From Effrenium voratum (Eukaryota > Sar > Dinophyceae > Suessiales > Symbiodiniaceae), in NCBI GenBank assembly GCA_963377175.1, contig CAUJNA010003803.1, forward strand, positions 327,387 through 391,386: DNA of 64,000 nt, given 5' to 3'. This document shows positions 12,669 to 24,200 of the stretch, in pieces. The notes under the pieces are model-generated. The model was given only the letters and a program-made list of their open reading frames with translations. It did no database searches and was not told the DNA's origin. Each line of letters opens with the position of its first letter. Within the stretch, counting starts at the first letter, position 1. The position numbers and the translations under genes were made by a program.

Positions 12669-14527
12669 AAGCCGTGCAAAGGGCTTGGTGCCATTGATCC
12701 GGGCGGACGCGTATCGGCGCTGACCCGTATCGGTGAAAGTGGGCCCCTTTGAACGAATCGGCCAGCTTGAGATCTCCCCTTGGTTGCCCAGTGGCGCCCT
12801 TTTTTCTTGTTTTTTGGGGAAGCAGCCCAAAACAGATGTTTTTTTTTTCCATGGCCACTGGGCCCTCATAAGTCTTGGTGCTTTAGATTTTGCTAAAAAT
12901 TGAACAGACTGATTCAAACCACCGAAACCCCACCGAATAGCTGACCGGGGGCCTTGGCCTGAGGATTCTTCTTCGTGAACCCCATGCTCTTCCCGATCCT
13001 GCAGGTGTTTGGCCATTGGGCGTTTGTCTTTTGGCGTTGGCGCCCTTGTAAGGTTGGATCAAAGGCAAACCCGCAAGGAAAACCGTTTCGCTTATTTCTG
13101 GGTGAGCCTGTTTTGAGCAAATCATGTGGCCAAATACGAGGTGCGGTCAAAACGTCTTGATTCAATCTATGGCCTTGCGGGGGTGAGCTCAAAAACGCAC
13201 GACTTTCGAGCGATTTTACCCATTCGGCAACACGAGGGAAGGTCCTTTACTACACTTTGGAATTCTTATTCCATGTGTCTGTCCGCGTTTGTTTTCAGGG
13301 TAATCGCTTAGACTGATAGGGGGTCCCTCCAAGAGGAAAATTATCTTCCAGGTACCCTCCCTCACGTGCCTTCTGTTTGTGGGAGGAAGGGACACCAATA
13401 CTGTTCAGGTTGAGGTTGGTTTTTGTTTGGAAACCAAAAAGACACCACCGCACGCTGAGGCTCCGAATCTCTATTTTGGCACAGGGTCTCAACTGCGGGG
13501 GTTTGGGACGTTTGGGACCTCGGAACGAAAAGTGATCCTTTGAGTTCCCTTTCAGAGCATACCTTTAAGACAAGACACCTGGACCCTTGAACCACCCTTA
13601 GAGAAAGGGCCATCATTTTGGGGCAATAGACATTCACAATAGCCCGGTTTTAGGGTAGGTTGAGGGTCGAGGTGCCTTCATGTGTTCCTTTTCTTGCTGG
13701 TGCTCAGTAGGGAATGAGGGAATGGCCCTTATAAACCATCCCCTATGGCTTCCCTTATGGGAATCCATGGGTTCACGCCCTTATTATAAGAGGCACTATT
13801 CTCTACTGAGCACCAGCAAGTTTTTGTTCATACGTTTCTATTGAAGTCGTCCCTCTTCAGGCGGCCCTCGTCGATCTCCTTCAGGGCACGCGGCAGTACA
13901 TGATTGGAATGAGATCCACGGCCCCCGGCAAGGTATCTTCATTTGGGTGTGCCTTAAAACAGGGGCATCTCCAAAATGGCAAATCGGTTTTCCTTTTACC
14001 TTCCCTTTAGAACAATCCAAGGGTAGCCTCAAACAATACGCATCCATTTGCCAGGTTTTGCAAATGCAACCCTTTGGGATCCTCTTATGGAACACCACGC
14101 CTATGGATTCCTCACGTTTGGTCAACGACAGGTCTCTCACAACTTAAAGATACCTCCGCTAGCTTCATGTGCTACTCACGCTTGCCGTTTTATTTGATGT
14201 ATTTGAAGATGGTGCGCATTTTTCTGGCAGTCGCACTCATGTTCACCTTTTGTTTGCACGTTTGCCAATGTGGATATGTATTTTTGAGGATACTATTGCG
14301 ATTTTGTTTTTTTCCGTATGAAAGGGACACCAAATGGAAGCATACACATGTTGAGGGTCCCATACAGACACAACCCGGGGTGAGACTGGGGCCTCAAGGT
14401 GGGCAGGGATTTCAAATTTTAGACTCCCTGCTTAGATAAACATTCTGGGTGCCACAGAGCACATAACAGTAACATACAAATACAAAACGCAAACGGCTTT
14501 CTAAAGGGCGGGGTATTCATTTTAGTT

Positions 14528-14650
14528 GTTGTTTTTTTGTTGTTTTTTTTTCGATTTTTTTCGCTTCTTGGCTTCTTGGCTTTTCGGCTTCTTGGCTTCT
14601 TGGCTTTTCGGCTTCTTGTTGGTTTACGCGGCTTTTGGTGGTTTTTTGGC
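14528..14650 (+). repeat. GGCTTCTTGGCTTTTC repeat
   Basis: A run of T-rich sequence passes into tandem GGCTTCTTGGCTTTTCGGCTT units. Simple-sequence tract, non-coding. Confidence 0.75.
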
Positions 14651-14739
14651 TTTGGCTTTTCGCATCCTCTGCATTCCCAGTTCCTCTCCGGTTCATTGGT
14701 TTTTGGCTTTGGCTTCCCGCATTCTAAACATCACCAGTC

Positions 14740-15140
14740 CGTCCCTATTTGAATCAACACTTCTTCGAACATCATGGGGGGGGCTGCCGCTCCGCCCAAG
14801 CCCCGCCATTTGAATCATTGAATCATTGCTTTTTCGAGCATCCAATTTCGCGAGAGAATGCTGTAACATACGACATTTTATGTAATCTATGTAATCTATG
14901 TGTGTTTGTATGTATGCACTTCTTCGGACATCATAGGGGAAGCCACCCCCGCCAACCCTCCCGCTGCTTTTTATATTCTATCGCACCCTTTCTAATCATT
15001 GCACCCCTATTTGAATCATCACTTCTTCGAACAAAATGGGGCGTGCCGCCCCCCCCCCCCATAGAGATTTAATTGAACCCCTATTTGAATCATCACTTCC
15101 TCGAACATCTTGGGGGGGGCTGCCGCCCCCCCCAACCCCC
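14740..15140 (+). repeat. Four-copy GAATCATCACTTCTTCGAAC family
   Basis: Four partial copies (about 14,745, 14,915, 15,005 and 15,075) each carry a CACTTCTTCGAACATC-type word, then a run of G, then GCTGCCGCCCCC-type sequence. Two of the intervening and flanking segments share an AATGCTGTAA-ATACGACATTTTA block (about 14,855 and 15,335). This looks like clustered copies of one small element. Confidence 0.6.
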
Positions 15141-16383
15141 CTGCTACTCTTTAGATTTGCTTTGCAGCGAGTGAAATGCCCTCCTATTTGTCATCAATCT
15201 TTCGACTCCGTCAACCCGCCAGCTACATTTTAGATTTTGTTACCCACGATGTGTTGGTGATGCTGGGGATGCGGGGGGATGGTGAAAACGATGCTGGGGA
15301 TGTTGACGGGCCAGTGTAAAATTCGTCAATTTCGCGAGAAAATGCTGTAAAATACGACATTTTACTACCTCAATGTCTGTGTTACCTTCACGGAAACTTA
15401 CAGATGGATGATGTGTACTTCACATCGCGGCAGGTAGGACAGGGTCAAACCATCGAGCCGAATCTTGGTGCGGCCGGCGCAAGGGCTGCTGTGTGTTGCG
15501 CCAGGTTTTTTGACGGCTTAGGGATATGTTGTTGTTTGTTTCTTGGTCGGTTTGTGCGATAGCCTCTTGGTTTACCAGCGGAGAGTGACCGTCATGCAGT
15601 GACATCAGGATTCACCCAAATTCCCCACTTTTTTTGGAGCCATGGAATCCGAACCCAGAGGGTTCCGTTTAGGGACGAGGGGAAGGACGCCTAAGGGAAC
15701 GTGGGATGGGACAGTTCGAGGTGCCCGAGCTCAAGGATTTCGAGCTTAAGCCGCGGGGGTCCCAAAAGCCAAAAAGGGGATTGGAGGGAGCGTGTTCTGC
15801 TTGGGTTGGTGATCACAGGGATCCCTATATTGCCGCTGGGTTTTTTGAACCTCACCTCTTTTTTGTTCACCTGTTTTTTAGTGGTTAGCGTTTGCCTTTA
15901 CACTTCATGTGTCCCTTGCCCAGGTTGTTTCGAAGTTTTCCATGTCTCAGCATTAGCGCCGGCCTTCTTTGCAATTGGCTTGGGCAACGGATCTTTCGAC
16001 TTTAACTTGTTTGGCTGAAATAAAGTGGGGTTTCCACCAGGCCACCAAGAAGTGAATCACTTTTTGCAGGGGGGTGAACAGCAACCAAGAAAAGATTCGG
16101 CGTGGTTCTCGACGTGCGCTGAAATGGCGGATTGTCCTTTGGGTTTGCGGTTTTGTCAGGGGCAAATTGGGTTGTTGCAAAACTTAAAGGAAACCGACCA
16201 CCTGGAGGAATCGGTTCAAATTTTGAGAAACACCCAAAACCATACCAAGACAGAAACCATACCAAGACGGGGTCCCAGATCCATTTTGAAAAACTTCAAG
16301 GTAGGACCTCTCCAGGGTAGGTTCGGTTGAAGGGTACACACGTACCCTAAGCATCGATTCAAACAAATTGGATTCCCAACTAG

Positions 16384-16512
16384 GTTTTCCAGTGGTGCCA
16401 TTTTACCCTTTTTTGGGGGGAGGGCCTGAGGGTTCCCCTACTAAAGTAGACTACAGAAAAAGATCGGGTACCCTTATTCTAACCTCTCAAATCTGGAGGA
16501 CCTAGACAAACT
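16384..16512 (+). repeat. Dispersed repeat family R1, copy 3
   Basis: Full-length-looking copy: CCCTTTTTTGGGGGGAGGG, CCCCTACTAAAGTAGACTAC, GATCGGGTACCC, TTCTAACCTCTC and TGGAGGACCTAG in the same order as copies 1 and 4. Confidence 0.65.
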
Positions 16513-17576
16513 AGCGGCCTTTCTCGTGGACCTTGCGTGCCACCAGGCTTGGTATCACAAGTGGTAGCCTAGAAGCCGCCTTCTCCGTCCATGAGTTGGA
16601 ATCAAACTGGAATGATTTCTGGAGTGTTTTTGGCCAGCGATTCTACGGATTCGGGGGTAAAGCAAGCTCACTATGATGTAGGGCCTTCACTTGGCTTATT
16701 TGCTGGGTTCAGCATTGTTGTAGGATTTGCAGACTGATGCGCTTGCACCAGCGTGACTGCTATGGCTTTTGTCTTGATTGTTTTTTGGGATTCCTCGGTT
16801 GCCCTTTCGTTTCTCTTCAAAACCACCCCAACAAGGGTACCATGCAAAAAAGGCACCCCCAAAAGCATTGGACGTGGGATCTCATGTCGAGGTACGTGTC
16901 GCGGAACACCCCAGTCATCAGCAATGCGTCCCTCTGGCGAGCTTGGAACAGCTTGGCGATCCTTGGGCTTGTTTGAAACACCTGAAACATGTGCAAGCAA
17001 CTTTTTGCTGTTTCAACCGGTGGTTCTAGTATAAAGGTGGTGGTACACCCTACATAAACCTATTTCTCATTTTAGCGGGACCAAAAGTCAACTGCATGCT
17101 TCATGGGGCGAACAAGAACATGTTTGGCCCATGTCAACCTTTGTGCCCATGTTCGTTGAAACAGCTCTTACTGGATTTTGATCGCTGCTCGCGTGTTGTG
17201 TGTGTGTGTGTGCCGCTGTCAATACGCCCTGCTATTTGAGGTCAATAGGGATGGCCAGTTGCTCCATGATTGAGTAGGACTTTATACAATCACGAGCCAT
17301 GGACCCCGAGGTTACCCCCCTTGATGCTTATCCTGGGCTTATCAACGGATAGTCCCCCCATAGCCCCCCCCCAAGGAATGCATGAATGAGGTTGCCTGTA
17401 AAGAGAACCATGGCCATGGATTTACCCCTACTCGAACCACGCGTTTCCCGCTTGCGGGGTCCCAAGGCGATCTGACATGCCAGATTCTGAGCCTGCCACA
17501 ATCATGGGGCCTCCTGCGAGACTGTTTGTTTTGCATATTGTTTGTTAGGCCGGCGGACGAAACATGAACCGGAGTC

Positions 17577-17692
17577 TGCACATACTGTGGGTGGACAAAA
17601 TCCTGCACCACTTGGGATAGATAAAACCCTAAAAATAATGGGATAACCAACCTGCCAACTGGCGCAGGATTTTGTCCATCCACCGTATTATT
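17577..17692. repeat. Foldback element of the GGACGAAATCC family
   Basis: Best-preserved hairpin of the family. The left arm reads TGTGGGTGGACAAAATCCTG; the right arm reverse-complemented reads GGTGGATGGACAAAATCCTG, followed in both by a GC-CCA-TTGG segment. The loop is about 35 bp. Confidence 0.6.
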
Positions 17693-18484
17693 TTTCCCTG
17701 TACCCCAGATCTGGGCCAAGCTAATTCGGCTCCGACTTCTTGTTTGCCGCAATCACTGATGCTGCAGGGAGTAACACCAGAGCGCCCTTTTGGTTTACAT
17801 TTTGAAAGCACTCTTCTTTCCCTTTTGTGTTTGTTTCTTGGTGTCCCAGTTGCGTTCCGGCTCTCCTTATTGGGGCTTCAGGACACATGAGCAGGCCCAT
17901 GGTGTTCTACTTGTCTAATGTTTGCGGGGCGCCATAGCTTAGTTTGTTGGAATGAGAAGTGCTTGAAGGGGCCACTAACATTGGAGCGGGATGGCTCAAA
18001 ACACATTTGCTTGATCAGCCCCTCCATACTATGGGATTGCGTTCAATAACCAGCAGCCATTTGTTCGTGCAAAAACGGCCCTTGCATGAAACCTCCCGCA
18101 GTTTCAACGGGGCCCCTCCATTTTCGAAATCAGAGCAGCTCTGCTTTACCATACTGTTTCCCTCCCTTGACTTCTCGCCCCGGTTCGCCATAACTTGCGG
18201 CCTAAGTGGGAAGAGTTGCATGTCAAAAAAAACTTGCCAGGCATCCGTACTGGAAGAACGGGAAGCGGCGCGCTGAGAAACCGGAATGAATGAGCGGACT
18301 CTGTGTGTTTGCTTTCCTGATGCAAAACCGGGCCCCCATATTTCTCCCCTGTAATGTTGGAGAGTGATTAATAAAGGGCCCCCCCCCCTCCCCCCTTCCC
18401 CCCCCCCTCAAACGAATTGGAGGGGGTCAATAGCGAAAACCCCAAAAACAAAATGGGGGTCAGACTGGGACCTGCCTGAGTAGT

Positions 18485-18632
18485 CTTCCAGTAAGTATTG
18501 TTTAGAATTGGTGTAGTATTGGTTTAGTATTCCTTTGAGCTGGCTCACTACGGTTTAGAATTGGTTTAGTACTAGTTCAGTATTCTTTTCAGTTGACTCA
18601 CTACAGTTTAGAATTGGTTTAGTATTGGTTCT
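18485..18632 (+). repeat. GGTTTAGAATTGGTTTAGTA tandem repeat
   Basis: Three degenerate units of about 50-60 bp carry TTTAGAATTGG, TTTAGTATT and a GACTCACTAC/GGCTCACTAC block. Confidence 0.7.
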
Positions 18633-21368
18633 TCTTCTTGGCAGGCTGCCCTGGACATTTTTTTTCACAATTCCCTACCCTTAAACAAACTGCATTATTG
18701 CCTTCCTGGGGGTTCCGTGTGCCACCCCCTTGAAAATTTGCCAGGGTGCATCTTCTAGTAAAGGGATTGATAAGGAATTTGGTGGTTTGGGACAGGAAGC
18801 AATCCAGAAATTCTGGACATTTCTGGCTGGACTCAAACGTTTCAACCCTCAAAAATAGTCCATTCTTGGAAGGGAACATGTTTTCGGGATTTCGGGCCGA
18901 TTTTTTCTGTAATACCTGCCCTTTTTGCTTTTCAGGAGAGTGAATAGTTTTGATAGAAAAAAAAAATGTATTACTCCCCTTTTATTAATCGCTATCTAAC
19001 ATTATGGGCGTGGGTCAAAAATGGGTACCCAAAATGGCTTGCCCGGGTAAATGGAAACGAGGACTGAAACCTTTTGTCCTGGTGGTGCAATTTTGACCCA
19101 TACCCATATATTATATCTTCCTTAGGTCTCCCTTATATGTGCCCTTGAACAAGAGGTTGCAGGAGTGAGAGGAGTTTTGTTCCGGAACTTCTGCGGGAAG
19201 TTCCCTGCCAAGGGAAGCCCTCGGTCATAAATTGGGAAGGCCTTCCTGCGACGAATGGCAGGGCGTTTTTCCAAAGACACGCACTGGGCTTGGGGACATT
19301 GGAACGCCCGGGCCTGTGCTATTTCCCCCACGCATATTTCTACATTGGGCTGGTGTGGGGCGTTTTTAGTGGAACCATCCTAGGATTCTGATGCACACTT
19401 GCTCCTCAAACTGTGGCCCGACCTAGATGTGACAAATCAATATGAACATCCATTCCTGCGCCTTAAGTCAAGGGTTACTTTTGCTCTGGAATCGCCCAGA
19501 CTTACTATGACTCGCAATTTCCGGAGGCCACTGTTCGAAGCGACCTCAGTCCTATGCTTGGCCAAACGAGGCTCGTTGCCGGAGATAATCGAATTTGCCG
19601 TGGGAGCTCCAACTGACTGGTCGAGACCAAGCTGTCCGAACTGGCGCGGGTTGCTTTCTGTGCATCTGAGAATAACCTCCGAGCTCGGTTTCCCGTTTCG
19701 TGCGACGTGCGAGGCCATGCAAAAGGCGTCATTTCCTAAAAGGTTGCCTTGAGCAGCATAACATTTCAATCTGAGGTTATCATGGTAAAGCCAGTAGCCT
19801 GGAAGCAGCACACCTGTGAATTCTCCTGCCAATTTATCCCTGTTTTTGGCGGGTGTACCTCATGTGAGTTCTCCAGTGGCACATTTATTCTAGGTCTTGT
19901 GGCCCATGTTCCGCTTCTTGGAAGGAGTTCGCCACGTCCAAATGGCCATGGGTCAGCCAAATCGTACCCCCAGTGAACATCTCAATCCAACCACTAAAAT
20001 AGGAAGCCTAACATGGGTGGTGAATTCACCAATCCCCACCCCACCCCACCCCACCCCAACCAAAATGGCATCCCCAAACGGTTTTGACCACCGCTGCCAA
20101 CTCACCGGGCCCAAGGCTCCAACCTTAGCCCCGATCCGCGGCTCGAGGCTCGCGCGCTCGACCGTTTTTCGGCGCACCGAGGTTCCGGCCGTGAGCGGCG
20201 GAGAAAAAACAAGTTTGGGGTCGCGGCGGTGGAGGCAAGTTGTGGATGGATCTCTTTGCCAGATTGGCCTCCCTCGTTTTTTTTGTTTCTCCCGCTTTTT
20301 TTGTTTGTTTCCCCCCTGATTTATGTGTCCTTTGTGTTTCTTTCTGTTTTTTTGGGGGGGTTCACTGTGCTCTTTTCACGGCTTTGGAGATCACTGGTTT
20401 GACCTGTTGCCTTCTTGTAGTTCCTTCGTATTTCTCTTTCAACTGGCAAACAGTGATCACCTTTTGAAGGGGGTCGCATCCGTCTGGCCCGTAGACAGGC
20501 AAGAGAATTCCCAGAGAAATGAGCAACTTTCGTCAGAAGAATGCGGCTTCCATTTTCCCTTTTGTGGGGAAGGCTGGAGAAATGGAATATGGGGACCCCA
20601 GATAGGGATGTTCAGACAATGACCAATGCCAATTCCCCTTTCCTGTGGCCTTTCGTCACAGAGCCACGTTGGCATAGGGACCCCCTGAGCCCTCAGATTG
20701 TCTTTTCACAAACCGTCAGGTCTCGGTGTTTGAAGGGCCGGAAAACACCAGCCGTTTTTCTGATTCCCGTTGTCATTGCGGGTGTCAGAATGAATCGGAA
20801 AGCTTGCCTTGCTCCAAAGCTCAAATGACCCAGCCACACTCCAAAAAAACAACTTTCCCACAACGGGCCCAACTTTCCGACTTCATGGTGGGGAACTTTG
20901 AGATCGCTTCAGTAACGGACTGGCGCGAAAGGGATATTTGTCGTGTTCTTGTGTCCTCTCAGTCTGAACAACTGAGAGTCGCGGATGGCGGCCGCGACTC
21001 CCGGGCACCCCTTGCTCACCTGACGGCCAGGTCTTGATCTGGTTTCCAGGTCTTTGGTTCCTTGTGAGTCAAGGCTCCAAATGAGAGAGGCTCAAAATGA
21101 CGTAGGCTTCAGGATGTCTTTGGTTCCATTTGCCAAGGGGCCGTACATGTTTTTGAGCCACCACTTTTGTTGCCGTCAAGTGGGTCTTAAACAGTCATTA
21201 CCTTCTGTACAGCATGTAAATGGCGCAATGGCCCTAAATTCAAAAAGTTTGGAGACAGCATGCCTGCTGCTTGATCGGGCTCTCAGCGTGAAGACCGGCC
21301 TTTTGCTGTGATTGGCTCGGCCATCATGGCGGGGTCGCCGCTCAGCATTGGGAATAGACAGCGTAGCC

Positions 21369-21460
21369 TCAAAAAATCAAAGACCCACCTGGGCATGTCT
21401 GTTTTAAGGGTGCCCAAAAATCGCAGACCCTCATGGGCATGTCTTTTTTAAGGGTACCCA
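21369..21460 (+). repeat. Two-copy ~46 bp tandem repeat
   Basis: Two adjacent units each carry AAAAATC, then AGACCC, then GGGCATGTCT, TTTTAAGGGT and a CCCAA end. The unit contains the GACATGCCC motif also seen in other dispersed copies in the left flank. Confidence 0.7.
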
Positions 21461-21795
21461 ACAAATGGTTTCCCTTTAAAAACGAACCCAAAAGGGGTCC
21501 CCCCAAAACAGACACGCCACAGACTGTGGATAGGTCCTGAATCTTCTCGCCGGTGCGACTGGTGGGAATGTGGCTGCATGAACCCGGGCTTTTGGTCCCC
21601 TTAAAGGAAACCAAAAAAATCGGGCATGGTTTTTCTCGGGGTCATTCCCTGATTCCCTGCCTATCGCAGCACCAAGTCCTTGGTGTGCGACACAACATGC
21701 AACCGGCGCTTTTTTGGCCTTCCGCTGCAGGGCAGCTGGGTTTCACGGCGTAGTTTTTTTTTTTTTTTTATTGTACCTCGAGCATCTGCTATCCG

Positions 21796-22090
21796 TTATC
21801 CAACGTTTGGGGACCTACAACTTATCCACTTGGTCTGCCCAGTGTTTGCCTTTGCGTGACAAAAAACGTTTGGGGAACATGTGGTTTTAGGTGGGTGACT
21901 CACTACAACTTATCCACTTGGGGGGCTGCCCGGTGTTTGCCTGTGCGTGACAAACATGCCACGGGTGGCTGTGCCTTAAATATCCAACGTTTGGGGACTC
22001 ACTACAACTTATCCACTTGGGGGGGAGCGACGTTTACCTTCCCGGTGTTTGCTTTTGCGTGACACAAAAAGCGCCACGGGTGGCTGTTCC
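21796..22090 (+). repeat. Three-copy ~95-100 bp tandem repeat
   Basis: Three units carry CCAACGTTTGGGGAC, ACAACTTATCCACTTGG, a GTGTTTGCCTTTGCGTGACA-like block, and in the last two CCACGGGTGGCTGT. Units differ by small indels. Non-coding. Confidence 0.75.
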
Positions 22091-22927
22091 TCAAATTGCA
22101 GGGCTGCTGTTTTCACACAATTCATGTCTGCCTTTTGGCCTCCATCAGACCACTTCAAGCGGACCCGAGATTCTCCGGTGATTGACCGGTTAGAACATGT
22201 TGCCGATGACCCCGCCCCGGCCCCCAAATCCGATGACTTCCATACCCACTGACTTGATTCAAGGATCGATGAGGCCCCACCTTGTACAAGGGCCTGAATT
22301 TCGGGTCGGTTTGGTGGGCTTTGTTTTTTGTGTTGCAATGCAGGAGAATCCCTCCGACTTGGATGGAGTACCGTGGCGCTTGAGTGTGTTTTTGTTCGAG
22401 TTGGTACCCCTGTTTGAAAGGAAAGCCAACAGGACAACCGAAGCCATTTTGGGGTCCAACCTTAAGAAAGACACCCACTTGTTGGTTCAAGTCTCGGATC
22501 GCGGACCTACGCTCGCTGGCTCCTTCCCCCAAACAAGATCCGCAAATAAGGATGTCTTTTCCGCATATCTCCCCTTTTGGATGGCTTGAACGTTACCTTT
22601 TGGGGGGCATTTAAAGTGAGTGTCTTTTTGGTAGGGTGATGCTTTCCCAAGGGAACATAGACCTGGGCAGGTTGTGGAGGCTTGGACCCTGTAGACGCGA
22701 AGCATCAAAATGAGTTGGCCCCGCCCAGATGTGTCTTTTCGTGTCCATCTTCTTCAATCTGAAACAGAATATCTGAACAAGCTGGTTTTCTATACACCCC
22801 TCTGGTGTTTGCAGAGACCCCCCCCCAGGCCCCAGATCTGCTGGGTTTCAACCTCCGCCCAAGGGGCTTCCTCACTCCATGCGAGCCCGGGGCCTCGATC
22901 GGAGCCTTGAGATCGAAGGAACCGGAA

Positions 22928-23280
22928 TTGTTTTTTTGGTTGGGGGTGTTGGTTGGGGGGGTGGGGTTGGTTGGGGGGGTGGGGTTGGTTGGGGTTGCTT
23001 TGCTTTGCTTTGCTTTGCTTTGCTTGCTTGCTTGCTTGCTTGCTTGTGTGCTTGCTTGCTTGCTGGCTTGGTTGCTTGGTTGCTTGCTTGCTTGGTTGCC
23101 TGCTTGCTTTCTTGCTTGCTTGCTTGCTTGCTTGCTTGGTTGCTTGGTTGCTTGGTTGCTTGGTTGCTTGCATGCTTGCTTGGTTGCTTGCTTGCTTGCT
23201 TGGTTGCTTGGTTGGTTGCTTGGGTGGGTGGGTGGGTTGCTTGCTTGGTTGCTTGGTTGCTTGGTTGCTTGGTTGCTTGG

Positions 23281-23371
<91 letters not shown>

Positions 23372-23482
23372 GGTGGGTGGGTGGGTGGGTGGGTGGGTGG
23401 GTGGGTGGGTGGGTGGGTTGGGGGGTGGGGTTGGTTGGGGGGGTGGGGTTGGTTGGGGGGGTGGGGTTGGTTGCTTCCACCC
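22928..23482 (+). repeat. GCTT / GGTT / GGGT tetranucleotide array
   Basis: About 550 bp in blocks: GGTTGGGG at both edges, GCTTT, then GCTT, GGTT and GGGT tetramers. It keeps several frames open on both strands (Leu/Cys/Ala-rich one way, Lys/Gln/Ser-rich the other); these are repeat artefacts. Confidence 0.95.
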
Positions 23483-23957
23483 GCTTCCGTGCTAAACTCT
23501 TGAGAGCGTACCTCTGACCATCCCTTTCCTGGGCAGACAGCCTGGGGGCCAAATTCTTCTCCAACGGTCGGCAAAAGCTTGTCACCCCATGGGCACGCGG
23601 TTCTCTCCTGGCTTGGGCGTGCAGGTCAACCTCACCACTCCGTTTGTCTCGGTCAACCATCCGCTGAAGACCCGGCTGGAGACGCATGATGCGTCCAGTG
23701 TCTCTGCCTTCACCGACCTCGGCAAGCACCTGCGTCCGAGGCGGACAAAGAGGCTACTAGTTGGTGGTTGAAAGCAATACGGCAGCTGTTTGGTTGTGTG
23801 TTGTGCTGGTGATGTTGCCATCCCTTGCCTCGGCTCGAGACCGATTGCAAACAAGTACCATGAGGGAAAGATGAAAAGGACTTTGGAAGGAGAGTTAAAA
23901 GTGCTTGAAATCGCTGAAGGGGGAAGCGAATGGAGCCAAAGCCCTGGCTGAGATTGC

Positions 23958-24100
23958 TGTGATATATATATATATATATATCTATTTATTTATATAGATG
24001 TATGTTTATATATCGAACTTGTTAGTATTCAATATATATATATATATAGCCTATATTATATAGATGTTTGTATTTAAACATATATATATATATATAGGGG
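23958..24100. repeat. (AT)n tracts
   Basis: Three TATATA runs (about 23,960, 24,032 and 24,080), each about 18-20 bp, separated by short AT-rich sequence. Confidence 0.9.
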
Positions 24101-24103
24101 GTT

Positions 24104-24200
24104 GTCGGGGTTGGGGTTGGGGGGGCTTGGGGGGGCTTGGGGGGGCTTGGTGGGGGGGCTTGGGGGGGGCTTGGGAGGGTTGGGAGGTTTGGGGGTTGAG
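24104..24200 (+). repeat. GGGGGGCTT minisatellite
   Basis: About ten GGGGGGCTT-like units with strong G clustering on the + strand; the motif could form G-quadruplexes. Confidence 0.85.

Larger units (their letters stand above)
9575..14520. other. Gene-free stretch
   Basis: No supportable gene. Contains an R1 copy, a (GA)n run near 10,662, palindromic dispersed motifs near 10,800-10,895 and 12,400-12,450, and a foldback copy at 12,530-12,668. The long minus frame at 11,598-12,161 shows no recognisable domain and sits in repeat-like sequence. Confidence 0.6.
15141..22927. other. Gene-free stretch
   Basis: No supportable gene. Contains an R1 copy, a foldback hairpin, a GGTTTAGAATTGG repeat, a poly-C tract near 18,375-18,410, a poly-T run near 21,750 and two tandem repeats (21,369-21,460 and 21,796-22,090). 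No tRNA, rRNA or snRNA was recognised. Confidence 0.6.

Noticed and set aside
17930..18010. Possible tRNA-like segment
   Set aside because: No complete cloverleaf or box A/B pair could be drawn.
22705..23729. Long frames rich in Lys/Gln/Ser/Ala (minus) and Leu/Cys/Ala (plus)
   Set aside because: Open because of the GCTT/GGTT tetramer array, with no non-repeat domain attached.
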